Assembly: GCA_944472155.2 (NCBI GenBank)
Contig: OX235271.1
Coordinates: 44,961,991 to 45,025,990 of the forward strand
Source of the DNA: Trichobilharzia szidati
Taxonomy: Eukaryota; Platyhelminthes; Trematoda; Strigeidida; Schistosomatidae
Reading direction: 5' to 3'
Length of the DNA stretch: 64,000 nucleotides
Each line of letters starts with the position of its first letter. The stretch's first letter is position 1. Below are positions 11,430 through 22,923 of the stretch, one piece after another. The notes beneath the pieces were generated by a model. That model was given only the letters and a program-made list of their open reading frames with translations. It did no database searches and was not told the origin of the DNA. A program made the position numbers and the translations under genes.

Positions 11430-11622
11430 AACTGTAATGTGAAGCGCTGAGTTGAACGTCCAAGGATGATACTGAGGAGGACATGTGCAGAGGAACTGAA
11501 AGTCTGTGGATAGTTTAAGAGTCAGTTGAAAGTGATGACAGAGAGCCGAATGAAATGGAAACGTGGTGCTGAAGCCATATATTCCACTATGAATATATGA
11601 AGAATAAACAATAATGATAATA
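11430..11622 (+). pseudogene. RTE-like LINE 3' end
   Basis: GAAGCCATATATTCCAC followed by GAAGAATAAACAATAATGATAA at 11571-11620 is the RTE/SINE 3' tail seen elsewhere here; the preceding 140 bases (GAGGAGGACA... CAGTTGAAAGTGATGACAG) fit the last coding part of that LINE. No reading frame survives. Confidence 0.45.
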
Positions 11623-11974
11623 CAAGCAGTTTCATAAACAGTTATAATTACAAGTATTATGACTAAGCAGAAATAAAATTTATTCAGTACCTTACAGTTA
11701 AAACCAGCAGACACTGAATGACCTCATTGTTAAAAATCACTTACACTGATTTATTTTTCATTTTACTGAGCAGAAAGCATTTGGATGCTGTTACAATAAT
11801 GTATTGATGTTCACTAGTGACTAGCTACAGGATGAAGTTGCCTGGAGTTCTAGTGAGAAATCGTGATCACTGGGGTTCACCAGGTTGATTGTAAGGAGAA
11901 ATACACACCGATGACATTGGCTGGAGGTCACACCAAAACTAAGAATCGATAGAAGTTAGAACTCACGGGTTACT

Positions 11975-12190
11975 GAATTCAGGCTCAAATGGTTGAAAAG
12001 ACATCGAGATTGGTAACCTGAAAGACTTGGTTTCGACTCCTGGCAGGTCTGTGGGTATGTACTGTGAAAAGTCCCAAACTGGGGCGAAACATCTGTACAA
12101 TACACTCTGGTTTTCGATGGTCCTATAACTGACATCGAACCGTGGTCAAAGGTCGAGACTAACCAAATACCCACAAAGTAACTGTTGAGA
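11975..12190 (+). repeat. tRNA-headed SINE with hammerhead-like core
   Basis: The head has A-box-like CTCAAATGGTTGAAAAG and B box GGTTTCGACTCC. Downstream, 12058-12099 holds TGTAC, a damaged core (CTGTGA where CUGANGA is expected), stem II GTCCC/GGGGC around AAACT, GAAAC, ATC, and GTACA able to pair with TGTAC. The architecture is that of a hammerhead, but the core lacks a base and stem III is mismatched; activity is doubtful. It supports descent from the Sm-alpha-like ribozyme SINEs. Confidence 0.55.
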
Positions 12191-12239
12191 ATGTTTTCAT
12201 GGGCAAAAGCACAGATAAATAGGAGTTTAATACAAAGCA

Positions 12240-12650
12240 CAACTTTTTTAAATCTAATATTCAGTCACTTTCACTAAGATTCATCCATGACTAAACTTTA
12301 GACACTCTTCGATAAATTTTCATAAACGTTTGATAGGTATGAGAGCCAGTATTCACGAAGTTAGCATATAATGCTTACAATGTTGAAAAATTCACTGCAG
12401 TTGGGGAACGGATAATCGTGTATGTGAAGCCTATGAATTATGGTCCATAAAAAGCAAAAGTCTGCATGAAAATGCTCTGTGATACAATTCCTCAACGAAT
12501 TACTAAATATTTCTTATAACAAACCTCAAAGAAGTACATGAGTTTTGTACAAAAATAACTAAACATCAAAGAGAATATGGATTTCGATATGCTCTGACAG
12601 GTGTTAGGGTAAATCCTTCAACCAGATGATATTTAGAACTCCGCGCGTAA
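12240..12650. other. No gene recognised
   Basis: AT-rich spacer between a SINE and an RTE tail; nothing supported. Confidence 0.4.
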
Positions 12651-12654
12651 GATA

Positions 12655-12890
12655 GATCTTCCAAAACACATCCATTTTACCGTGTTCTCTGGACTTCTTT
12701 TTAACTGCCTCTTACTGACACAGTCTTCTCAATGACACCCTTAGACCAATGCCCAACTTGTTATTTTCCATGTGAGTTCCACTGGAGGGTGTGGCACTTG
12801 ATGTCACTCAACGTCCTCTTCAGCGAGTACAGCTAATCCATCTCCATTTCCTTCCGCATATTTATTAGGTGCTAGATTCTTTCTTCAACC
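12655..12890 (-). pseudogene. RTE-like LINE 3' end
   Basis: Similar over about 200 bases to 13318-13560 and 14715-14960 (blocks TGAGTTCCACTGGAGGGTGTGG and ATCCATCTCCATTTCCTTC on the plus strand). Minus orientation fits the C-terminal coding part of an RTE/SR2-like LINE; no intact frame. Confidence 0.45.
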
Positions 12891-13317
12891 AGAAGAAATG
12901 GGAACACATCTACAACACATTGACTGTTAGAGGAAATCATCAAATCAAAAAAATATTGACTATGATAGTAAACAAGGAAATAATTGCTAATGTACAATAA
13001 TTTAGCAATATGTTGTGAAAAAGTAGAAGAGAGAGGGAAGGTGAACAAGTTGCAGAAGAAATAATCAGCAAAATAGAAAAGTACTACTGATTTATAGACA
13101 GTAATATATATCCCAACGTAACAAAATTTAAACAGAAGACAATATATGCAACTTTGAAACAAACTACAGTTGAGGTATATGAATAAAATAAATTTACAGT
13201 AACATAGAGTGCCCATTGTGAATCCAACTGCTACTCAGTAAAAACACACTAACCAAATCAGATTATAGTTCAAAATGATAATTAGGTGTTCATAGAAAAC
13301 GTTATATAACTATTATT

Positions 13318-13560
13318 ATTATTCCCCGCTGTTCAGTGGGGAACGTCAAGCCTCAACAACACATCTCCATTTCATTGTGTTCCTTTATAGCTGGCTCCAC
13401 AACTTCCCATAGGCTTTCATCTCATCCCCCACATGATCTCTTCCATACCAGACTCGGGTGCCTAACTCGTTGCTTTCCATTGGAGTTCCACTTGAAGGTG
13501 TGGCGTGTGATGTCACCGAATGGTTTCCACAGCTTGCGTTCAATCCATCTCTAAGTGAAT
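13318..13560 (-). pseudogene. RTE-like LINE 3' end with TAA tail
   Basis: Minus strand: a coding-like block (GGAACTCCAATGGAAAGCAA region) ends in a CCCACTGAACAGCGGGGAAT segment and AATAATAATAATA. This is the same family as 3325-3590 and 12655-12890. It is only the last 240 bases, a typical 5'-truncated LINE insertion. Confidence 0.5.
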
Positions 13561-13564
13561 AAGG

Positions 13565-14640
13565 AAACCAAATGAGACACCCTCTTACTGTTGCATAAAA
13601 GCTTCTAAATCAGTAGTACAGTATTTTGTGAATAAAGTTCTTGATGCAACAATATAAGTAACACTCAATAATGTACCAGTAAATCCAATCTGGTAAGTTA
13701 AATAACTTCCATTGCTTATGTAACAGTAAACCTAGAATGTCCTTTCCAATATTTTATCCAAAATAAAAATTTATCGAGTGCTATATATATATATATATTC
13801 AGAATTAATGGTAAGAATAATATATAAAATTCCACTCTACTGTAACTATACACCAAAAGAAATTGTGATACAACTTTTAAAATATGCTCAAATTAAAAAT
13901 TTATTCATGTGTAATTAAAACAAAAATATTTCTTTTTGCCAAATTCACTTGGGAATCTTACGGTAATAAACAGTATTAGAAGTAGTAATAATAATGAGTG
14001 CCATTGAGTATATGAAACTTCAGATATTTTCCACTTCAGTGTATTTTAATCGACTCTTTTATTCTTCTAAATTTGTCTGCATTCATCTAAAGAGGTAAAT
14101 AATATCTGTCCGAGTTACGCAATAAAAATTAAATTCATTTATAGAAAAGAGACTATATATATATATAAAGTCTGTTTATTTATTTTGCATAATTTACCAG
14201 TTATATCGAATCCACTTGCAATTTGAATTTCCTCAATTATTTAATATAAATATATTTCTAGAATTTGTAAAATTAATTTTGTTCCTCTCTGAGAAATTAA
14301 AAGATAGAATTAGTAATTTAGGTTAGAGGTATTAGAAATCTAGAAGAAAAAAATATGAACTGAAGGACTTTATACACAAAGAGCAGAAATAGAACCTGAT
14401 AGGGTGAAGGAAGAGATGATAAGTGAAACTTTATTGACTTATATGGGAGTATTTGTAATAGGAATAATTCAACATCTGCCTCGAATGTCTGTAATATTCT
14501 ACCAACCTTAGAGTAAATTGAAAAGAATAACGAGAACTACAAAAAATTATCAAGTGTCGGTCCGCAGATATTTGACTGGCTATACATATATATATATCGC
14601 GAATCAGCAGAAGCTGGAACTCATGGGCTATTGGGTCGGG
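13565..14640. other. No gene seen; AT microsatellites
   Basis: Very AT-rich DNA with TA runs near 13782-13798 and 14155-14166. Near 14470-14590 weak similarity to PLE 3' sequence exists but no motif is safe to call. Confidence 0.4.
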
Positions 14641-14689
14641 CACCAGTGGCTGAGTGGTCTACGAGCTCACCTTGCAACTCCCTTGGGTT

Positions 14690-16420
14690 CCAAGCACAAC
14701 ATAGGACTTTAACGGCACATCTCCACTTTTGCCTGTTCTCTACTGTCCTCTTCAACTGTCCCCGCGACTATCCATAAGCTTCCCTTTCCTCCTCATACTA
14801 CCTCTTTCAAATCATCCGCTGACGCCCCACTGGTCGCTTACCATTCGAATTTCACTCATACGATATCCTGGAGAGCAGTTTGATTAGTCAGTCTTTTCAC
14901 TATGTGTCCGATCCACCTCCGTTTTCTTCAACATATTTGTTGAACGATAGGTTCTTGATCGGTTTGTTCAAAGAATTTCATGTTGATATTTATCTCTGGC
15001 CATTTGTTCTTCGGTATGGAGCCAGAGAATGCTTTTTGTGAAGCTCCAAGTTTCCGGCTGACTTGACATCAGCGTTGAAAATTCTAATTTTGTTCTTGAT
15101 ATCAGAGTGATGACGGTGTATATTGCCTCTCCAATTCTTGCTTGTGAAATTATCCATCCCGCCTCTAGTTAAAATGATGCTATCTGGATAAGTGAAGGAA
15201 GTGACATCTTTTAAATTTATTCCGTTGATAGTAATCGGTCCTTGTTGTTGGTTGCTTGTTTGGTTGTTTCCATCACCTCTGTATTCTCTAGGTCCACTTG
15301 AAGTCCTGTCTTCGCTGCCTTCTACTTCTTCCAACTTGTTGGTTTTCACCTGTAAGTCTTCGAGTTTATGTGAAATTAGACACAAATCGACTTGAAAGTT
15401 CAAATCATCTAGAATCCTGTCGCTCCCCACAGTCTGTTGCATAATCCAGTCCACCAAAATTAGGAATATCTGTAGGGGACTTTATAGCGAGCTCAGTAAC
15501 AGAATAAATATTTGAATAAAAGTCCAAGTTAATGAAAAGATAGTATAACAGTATATTATAACAAAAAACAGTTAGTGAGTTATATAAACTAATGATTACT
15601 TAGTTATACAGTTAAAGTCCACTGCAACAAATTATTAATATAATCCACAATAGTTTTCACTGATGCAGTCGTGTCTACTGGTGGAAGCTATATACCAGTT
15701 GTAGAATAGTTTTCGGATTGGGATAAGAGGTTCCTGCAAATTCCAAAGGATACAACACGGTTAGTAGTGAAACAGGTAGACAGTAAAGACTAGTGAGAAG
15801 ACGAAGCACCCAGGAGCACACTATATTTTAGATTCCACTCCGAAGTTATGTATATTTCATCATGAATCGTTTTAAACAAAACTCGTGTACAGTGTTTTTA
15901 TTTTTGACGTCTAACAAAAACGGTACAATCGTATTGCCACATATCATCGGTGATAGTAGACAGCCTTGTCTTACTTCTGTATTTAAGTCAGATGCTTCAC
16001 TGAGTTTCCCTTTGTGGATCACCTGACAAGTGCCGCTGTCATGTAACTGTTGATTAAGAGTGATAAAGATTTCGGGCTCAGTACTTCATAGTGTTGAAGT
16101 AGTTTCCAAATTACTTCACAGTTAACGTTGTCGAAGGCCTTTAGAATGATGATGAAGTTAAGGCAGTGGCTTGACAGCCATTGTGTGCTCTGTTTGTTGA
16201 CAATGCGTAGAGTTGCTATTTGATCAGCAAATGAATTACCTTTCCTGAATCCAGCGCATTTTTTATTCCCTCCACGATGACCCGACTTAGTGTTTCACTT
16301 GGAATGGACAAGAGCATTGTTCGGCCCTTTGTCTTGATGTGCAACTAACAAGACGACCCGACGGAATGTTAAGAAGGTCAACCCATAGAAAACCCACTTG
16401 GAATGGTCAGCTAACAAGTT
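14690..16420 (-). pseudogene. RTE/SR2-like LINE reverse transcriptase remnant
   Basis: Minus-strand order: IPSETLSRVIVEGIKNALDSG (about 16310-16240), YEKAFD-region remains, VRQGCLLSPM (about 15985-15955), then after about 450 bases of unrelated sequence, IFLILVDWIMQQTV (15470-15430), a decayed catalytic zone DLNFQVDLCLISHKLEDLQ (family ADDLCLLSH), QQGPITINGINLKDVTSFTYPDS, and the C-terminal tail ending near 14690 with a GGAACCCAAGGG box. Internal deletions and a change of the two catalytic aspartates make it inactive. Confidence 0.7.
15485..15880. other. Unclassified insertion within the RTE remnant
   Basis: These 400 bases separate two blocks (LLSP and LQIFLILVDWIM) that adjoin in RTE reverse transcriptases, so they look like an insertion. 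I see no promoter boxes, inverted ends or coding motifs that name it. Confidence 0.4.
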
Positions 16421-16569
16421 TCTACAGTGGAATACCTATTGAGTGGAAATGTGATAATTATTTGTAATAGTAGTATTTGTATTTCGCAATGACCGAATTA
16501 CAGGAATTCAACCAAAAACACAGAGAGGAATGAATTTAGGAATTTGTATTTGGCGGAGTTGTATTTCAA

Positions 16570-17345
16570 ATCATATAATAAATATATTAACAAACAACAG
16601 TAAGTATTTAAACAATATAAAGATAGAAATTGTCAATCACTACAAGAAACGAAATCTGATTGGATCTCTTGCCACTCGGATCAGACGCATCTGCAGTTCT
16701 GACACCCTGGAAGCATAACTGGGTCTTCTAAAAGAAACATTCATCACAAATGGATACCCACCAAGATTCATGGACAAGAATACCAGACCAAAGGTCCAAG
16801 GGAATGAAACATCACTTGTTTCAGAAAAGATTCTAAACATGAATCGAGATTTCAAGGGAGATAGCTGGCGATACCCTCAAAAGAAGAATTTCAGCATCTT
16901 TTCTAGGAACACCCGAAGATAAGTGTTTCCCAGTTGTCCACTGATCTGCAGAAGCCTTAAGGACAAGATCTCGCACCTGGCCACTTCTTTGTGCATATAT
17001 CAGTTTACCTGTTGCTGTGGAGTCAGGTTCATTGGTCGTTCGAGGTGAATCCTACCCAAATGGGTTCAAGAACACTATCCTGCATGTTTACAAAAAAGTA
17101 ATAGTTACCATATAAGCAGTGCGATAATCGAACACCTTGCTAACACTAACCATTCCATCTCAGCAAAAGCCACCTCCTCAAAAGTGATCTACAAAGTGGA
17201 GAACAACCTACCAAAGGTAATACGCTTTCGTCTCCTGGCTGTATTGCTGAAGCCTCGGCCATTCAGTTGGAGAGACCAGAGTTATGTATACAAAAGAAAA
17301 TCATTCAACCACCTCTACTATCTTGGTGACAACTGTGTTGACTTC
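16570..17345 (+). pseudogene. Penelope-like element C-terminal remnant
   Basis: Blocks NLIGSLATRIRRICSSDTLEA, ETFITNGYPPRFMDKNTRPKVQG and a cysteine/glycine region decayed from the GIY-YIG start (ISLPVAVESGSLVVR near 17000-17045) follow the PLE order. ILHVYKKVIVTI to the 17300s is the decayed tail. Stops at 16718 and beyond kill it. Confidence 0.6.
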
Positions 17346-17349
17346 TACT

Positions 17350-17855
17350 GACTTGATGTTTGTGTGCTTATTTGTTTTCATCTTTTCTAACTCCTCATAA
17401 CATTTGTAATTTTTAGAACTCTTACATAATTCCATATTTTCCTTTATTTCTGTGTGCATCCTAATCACACTCACTCATTAAATTATTCATCTTATTACCT
17501 AACTACATTCTGCTTATTCAAATTCTTCTACTATGTTTTTTGACAACACATCACCACTACCCTCTTACCAATCTTCTCCTCCCCCCTAGTTACATTTTGA
17601 TTACTCATCACATTTTTGAAATGACTTGACAATAATAACCCGAACTTACTTTTATTCTTATCGAAGAAAACTAATGTACACACACATACAAAAATAAGTA
17701 CATGTAATTTAGATTGTACAGCTAAGCGAATGAATTCGCTGTGAAGAAGGGACTCTTCGCTGAACTACGTGTTTCGTTTTCATTAATATCTGAATGGGGA
17801 TTATTCATGAATTAAAACAGAACAACGACGGGAAAATACTAACTGAATTAAACAA
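17350..17855. other. No gene seen; PLE-like 3' flank
   Basis: Pyrimidine-rich, gene-free. It resembles in character the untranslated stretch at 28880-29200 that also follows a PLE fragment, so it may be PLE 3' UTR. Confidence 0.35.
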
Positions 17856-17859
17856 CATT

Positions 17860-18665
17860 TAATACTCTTCGCAATATGACGTAGTCCGTTCTGGGTAGAC
17901 CAGGAAAGAATAAGGGTGACTAATAAACGACACTAGGTAGGATACAGGAGTTAATAAGCCCTAGAAGTAGAGGTTGAGTGATACCTGATTGTCCTAACTT
18001 CTCAACGTAGAAGGCTAGAGAGAACATATTCTTAGAAATCAACAAGATATGAGACAGCCAAAAGACGTCAAAGGGAAAAATTATTCCTAGCTTTCTGTTT
18101 CAGTGCCCTTTAAGCTACAAGCATCATGTGAAGGAGCCAGCTCGTGTAGATCACGTTTATGCTTGAAGCTGAAGGTAACTATCTAACATTTGGAAGGACT
18201 TAGCGTAAGACCATTTAACTCAGACCATTGGCTGATTTACGACAAAAGCTATTCAGTTTAGAACAGTCAGATGGGGAAGTAACTAGCGACGAGACAGTCA
18301 GATCATCAGCGTATTTAACGAAGTTGATTTCTTCCGAAAGAGGCGAATCGTGTAAGGAAAAAGAAGAGGAGAGAGAACACCACCTTGAGAGACATTAGCA
18401 TTAGGAAGCAAGGTGATGGAAGACTTGCCTCTATATACAGTATACTGCATTCTGTTAGAGAAATAAGAATGCAACCAGTTATTAGCCCTGGATTCAGCTT
18501 ATGTCATGGAAAGCTCATTTAATAAAAGACATCCGGGTAAAGAGTCAAAAGCAGATGTGTAGTCTATGAAGATACACAGAACACATATGGCTCCTTTGTC
18601 TAAAAAGAAGCAATAAAATGGCGTTAGACAGCAGCATCTAAAGGACATTTACACTGTTTATGTCC
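17860..18665 (-). pseudogene. LINE reverse transcriptase remnant
   Basis: Minus-strand translation gives NANVSQGGVLS (about 18400) and INFVKYADDLT (about 18330-18300), two neighbouring reverse transcriptase motifs (family PQGGVLSP and YADD). Frames around them are broken. The last part, 17870-17940, is shared with 52910-52995, including FPGLPRTDYVILRRVLN on the minus strand, so that block belongs to an interspersed repeat. LINE clade not assigned. Confidence 0.6.
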
Positions 18666-18669
18666 AAAC

Positions 18670-19540
18670 TATTTAGGTTCGTTAGAACTTTTCAAGGAAC
18701 GTTTAAGGTTGAGTAAATCTAATTTGTCCAGTAATTTCGAAAAAGGAAAAATAATTGTAATAGATTTAAATTTAATACTCAAACGAGTATATGATTTAGG
18801 TATCGCGATAATTTCCTTGTCTTTCTTCGAGACATTTACAATGTTACTGGAAAAAGAAGAACTGAAAGTGTTCGTAAGAGGACAACAAAATATCTGCATC
18901 TCTTCCGAGGGCATGAGCTGGTCCACCATTTGGACCAAGGCTTTAGGAAGTTTTTAGGGATTTGAGATATGTGAGAACAACAAGATTATTAAAACCATGA
19001 AAGTTACTATCCTTATGAAACATTTGGAGTGATAACATTAGCTGTGGAGCGTATGAAAAGCTTCTTAAGAGAATGTACGTCAAAGAAGGGAATATTAATA
19101 CTTTGCTTACCACCAATAATTTCGTTAAAAACCTTCCGTGTGCATGAGGGAAATTACATGGTGAAAATCTTTGGTTATATACTGTATTCAGACTTTGCAA
19201 TTCAGATCTGATTAAAGTGCTAATCCTTTGAGACCAAATTTATCTGTAGAAACGGTCGAATTTTTTGTATAATGTTTGTTTTGAACAACAGATATCAAGG
19301 CTGAATTAAAGACAATCAGTTATGTTAGTGATTGGATCGTCTAATGTAAGTTCAGTAAACAAGTCCCAGTGAATTTCCATCAGCATGCATCTAAGGTGAT
19401 ATATATATATATCCTTCAGTGAGTAAGATCTCTGTTGAGTTTCCTCGGAATTGTGTGAGAAGATTGTATGTATGACTTGACATACATCTTCGGCAACATT
19501 CATGCAATGGAAAACATTCACGTGCTTCACATATTCCATT
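18670..19540. other. No gene recognised
   Basis: Short open frames of 60-90 codons on both strands have no recognisable domain. Possibly upstream parts of the LINE remnant at 17860-18665, but no motif supports this. Confidence 0.35.
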
Positions 19541-19924
19541 ATCATTTATGAACACTAGACCTAGTGTTTCGTCAGGTCGAGCAGTGATGTTGACACCGTT
19601 TATATGACCGAGTGATTCAAGGAAAGAGCAATCTCAGTAAGTGAAGTCTCTAAAAGTTGGTATGTCACTGCCAGGATATGAACCTAGGTTGAACTCATTA
19701 AAAGGACCCAACTGTCTGTAAGTTTCAAGGTTATGGGAGAGAGGAAGTAGTTTATAGTTTGTTGACTTCTTAGATGCTTTGCTACGAACAGGTCAAACAA
19801 TAAATATTGCTTTTTATGACATTAATTCATATTTTACTGTTTATTTAAAGTCTACTAAATTCGCGTTGTCACATATGATAAATAGTTTAGTAATTAATAC
19901 AAGTTTGTACATTATTGTTTTATA

Positions 19925-19928
19925 CAAG

Positions 19929-19963
<35 letters not shown>

Positions 19964-20003
19964 GGTGAGTGAATGAGTGAGTGAGTGAGTGAGTGAGTGA
20001 AAA
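19925..20003. repeat. Compound microsatellite (TA)n(GA)n(TGAG)n
   Basis: TA repeats (about 19928-19950) pass into GAGAGA (to 19963) and then GTGA/TGAG tetranucleotides to about 20000. Low-complexity DNA with no coding meaning. An AAAT run lies further on at 20099-20125. Confidence 0.9.
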
Positions 20004-20439
20004 GCGATAGAATGAATAAGGAACATTATCCAGAAAGCAAGCAAGCATGCTTGTCAAGATCATCAAACATTTATTACTTTATGGTACTTTCAGGAGGGGA
20101 ATAAATAAATAAATAAATAATAAATTAATTGCGATTCTCGGCCATAACATTTACAGCCACCGATTCGAACTGTCTTTCGGATGCCAACCGGGGAATCGTG
20201 ATGTAGCAACACAAATATTCTTCATCTCAAGGCACCAAGTCATGAAATGACCACCTATCCACTATCTCCGTCCAGTCCCAGGACTAGTTATGGGGGGCAC
20301 CGTTATGAACAGACCGTCATGGGGGCCCCTGCGATGATATTCGTAGCACATGTCCAAACCACTGAAGGTGATATCTCAAGATGACTACACTCAACAACTG
20401 GTGACCCACACAGTGCCCAAACATACTGCCGGACCTCAG

Positions 20440-20800
20440 AAATACTGACACGATGATGCTATCGGACGCAAGCAATCCTGCGGAGGCAGCGATGATCGAA
20501 CACTCAGGGTCGCCAACACTTCACAGGTGTGGAAAGTGACTGAGCCTACCGAAGCATTGTAAACCCAATCTTTGACAGGCAGGCTGACATCACGATGGTG
20601 CCAGTCGTGGCCCGAACTGGCGTTTGTCACCCTGGTTAAATGACTACATATTCCACCTCCACCAGCATTCACACAACTGCCCAGGTACACGAACTTTCCA
20701 GCAACTTGAAGGTGTTCATCTGCAACGGTGTGCACAGTTACATGTTCCGGACAGTTTTGAAGCAGAGGGAATACAATACTCCATAGGTAGAAATTTAACC
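20440..20800 (-). pseudogene. RTE-like LINE C-terminal remnant
   Basis: Minus strand contains HLQVAGKFVYLGSCVNAGGG (about 20720-20660), the FxYLGS block that follows the catalytic core in RTE-type LINEs (compare HFTYLGSCIS at about 34040). DWVYNASVGSVTFHTCEVL near 20570 corresponds to the later VL..SETW region. Truncated at both ends. Confidence 0.6.
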
Positions 20801-20819
20801 TACAGCACTTGTTAAAATC

Positions 20820-21287
20820 TGACTGTCGACATGTGTGTATTAGCACTATCAGATGAAAGAAAACTAAAGAAACATTGAAATATTCATCGAAAGTTAAGAA
20901 ATTCACTTGAGTAACACAGAGAAAGAAAGGCAAAGTTCGACGGGAATTAATATTCACTCATTAATTTTTTTCTCAAGGATGTAAAAAGTGAATTATAAGT
21001 AACTTTTAAAAACAGGTGAACAGTTAGTGACATGATATACAGATCAAGCATAAATATAAGTCCGTAATCCTTAAATCTTGATTGAACTAGCAAATTATAT
21101 ACCATTGCTGTGAATATTTCTCATCTTTTAGTAACAACTGATTTAATGAGAATTCAAATGAACTGTCGTCAAGATTTGATAGAATAGTTCTAAAATATTT
21201 GGGCGCCGAGTGAGAAGTAGACATTTGTAAAAGATTATATTTGTAAAATCTCAGCGAGATTGAAATGAGTAATTCCAACGTTTAGTT
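20820..21287. other. PLE 3' flank hosting the short LTR element
   Basis: No gene. Bases 21250-21287, read on minus after the LTR element, continue the sequence at 23211-23260 once the 4-bp duplication AGTT is taken out, so this is the other side of the insertion site. Confidence 0.45.
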
Positions 21288-21579
21288 TGTTGCTGCTGCT
21301 GGTATTTTGACTAAACTGGCGTATACACATATCCTAATACTTCTTCGCATTTAATATTGTGCCCTAACGTTGCGATTACTCGACATCCGCAACGTAATTC
21401 AAAAGGCACTTGCGAAGGAATACGATAGTGTATTGTTGCAGCAATCAACAATTCAAAAATCGAGCGAGTACAAAAAGTATCAATTGTTAACATGCATGAT
21501 TTAGAGTAATAAACAAATCGAAGTACAATTACATAATGAAAGTATAGTACGATGATGAGTAATAAAACGGGTCACTACA
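21288..21579 (-). repeat. 3' LTR of the short LTR element
   Basis: Aligns with 22924-23210 and with the solo LTR at 29391-29676. A few substitutions and small indels separate the two LTRs, so the insertion is not brand new. The minus-strand start is TGTAGTGACCCG. Confidence 0.85.
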
Positions 21580-21884
21580 ATAGCCCCTCCGTAGAATGCA
21601 GGTAAATGAGGTTTACCTGTATTCGGAATGATATTGTAAATTACAAGGACAAAAAAGTATGAAAACCGAATTGAGGATTTTAAGTTTTCTGAGGTTCGAT
21701 TATAACTGTATATATGCAAAAATTTTAACTACTTCGAAACGAACCAAAATGTTTAGAAAGTTGTGCAAAATGTAACAATAAAAGCAGAAAAATTATTATT
21801 AGAATAATAATGAGGTTGTAGTTGTAAAGAGTTACAGAATAGATTTATATCTTAACATACGGTTAATAGTATAGTAATAAGGAA

Positions 21885-22640
21885 GTATGGAAATGACTTG
21901 GGTAAATATTCAGTTACCTCTATTTCCATGAAAGCTGGTTGTACAAGTGGAATTGTACAAGAAGAGATGGCTGTGTCAGAGAAGAGTGCAGCAGTAGCTG
22001 CTGCTGCTGATACGGTTGAAAGTGAACGTCCGTCAGCATATTGTTTTTGTTGCTGGGGTGTTGTTACTCGGCGTTGAGGAGTAACTTGAATTGATGTTTG
22101 CTGAGGTTGGAGAGTAGAAGTTGGTTGATTGATAGGCATTCCAGCAGAAGCAATGGGCATAAACTGTGGTATACCAGTGATTTGAATCAACTGACCGTTA
22201 GGACCAACAGTCATGACTTTCAATGGAGCTCCTGGTGCCAGAATGATAAACTGGGGAGTAGCATAGGAGCGTGCAGCTACAGTACACGGTTGACCACTGA
22301 CAGGGACGTCAGTTGCCATCATTGTTGCTGATGTTGTTGGGTATAAGCTTGCTGTTGAGCTGGTTGTAACTGATGAGCTTGTGCTTGAATCTGTTGTTGT
22401 TGAGGTGATTGGGTAAACTGTTGTAATTGAACAGTTGTAGGACCGGCTTGAGTAAATGGAGTTGCAGACCATTGTAAGAGTGTTTGCACACCTGTAGACA
22501 ATGCTGAAGCTTGAGGACACAGAACTGGAATTGAGGTGTTGCATAACAGCCAGCTGCTACAACTGCTTGAGTATCAGAGTGAACTGGGATAGCAGTCGCT
22601 GTGCCGCCAGGTCCAGAGGTAATTTTAGCAGAAATATCAG
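21885..22640 (-). pseudogene. Glutamine-rich coding segment inside LTR element (frame-shifted)
   Basis: Minus-strand reading needs three frames in turn: TSGPGGTATAIPVHSDTQAV (about 22620-22555), then PQASALSTGVQTLLQW... with QSPQQQQIQAQAHQLQPAQQ (22520-22320), then MATDVPVSGQPC ... QFIILAPGAPLKVM ... GQLIQITGIPQFMPIASAG ... TPQQQKQYADG (22318-21900). Composition (Q, S, T, P, with hydrophobic patches) is like activation domains of eukaryotic transcription factors; I do not recognise the parent gene. The last codons MEIE run into GTAACT, a possible 5' splice site. Frameshifts indicate a captured, decaying host gene piece rather than a viral-type gene. Confidence 0.5.
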
Positions 22641-22923
22641 TAATTATACATCCAAATGTTATGAAGTTATAAAAGTTAATGCGATGGCAAAGATGATTTA
22701 TTCCACTGTGTATACTTCGAAATGATGTAGTCCATCAATCAGCAATGTCGGGCTTACCAATTTGTTGTGCGATGAGCAAACACAAGAATGAGTTCGGAAT
22801 ATCTAATAAATATATATAGATCCACGAAGGTTAAAGTTTTATTAATCCAACAAGTGTAACAACGCGTCGAGGTCAAAAGTCGTCGTCGTCGGAGTCAGCA
22901 AGTTATCGTCGGGCTCGCCAATT

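Noticed and set aside
12872..13216. 114-codon minus-strand frame
   Set aside because: Phe/Tyr/Leu-rich translation of AT-rich DNA, no domain, no conservation evidence.
14640..14700. Third SINE head (CAGTGGCTGAGTGGTCT, GGGTTCCAAG)
   Set aside because: The B box is degenerate and the stretch overlaps the tail of the RTE copy; not supported well enough.
19555..19700. Minus-strand GACGAAACACTAGG with an AACACTAG/TAGTGTT hairpin as another hammerhead SINE
   Set aside because: No CUGANGA core upstream and only a weak B box; too decayed to call.
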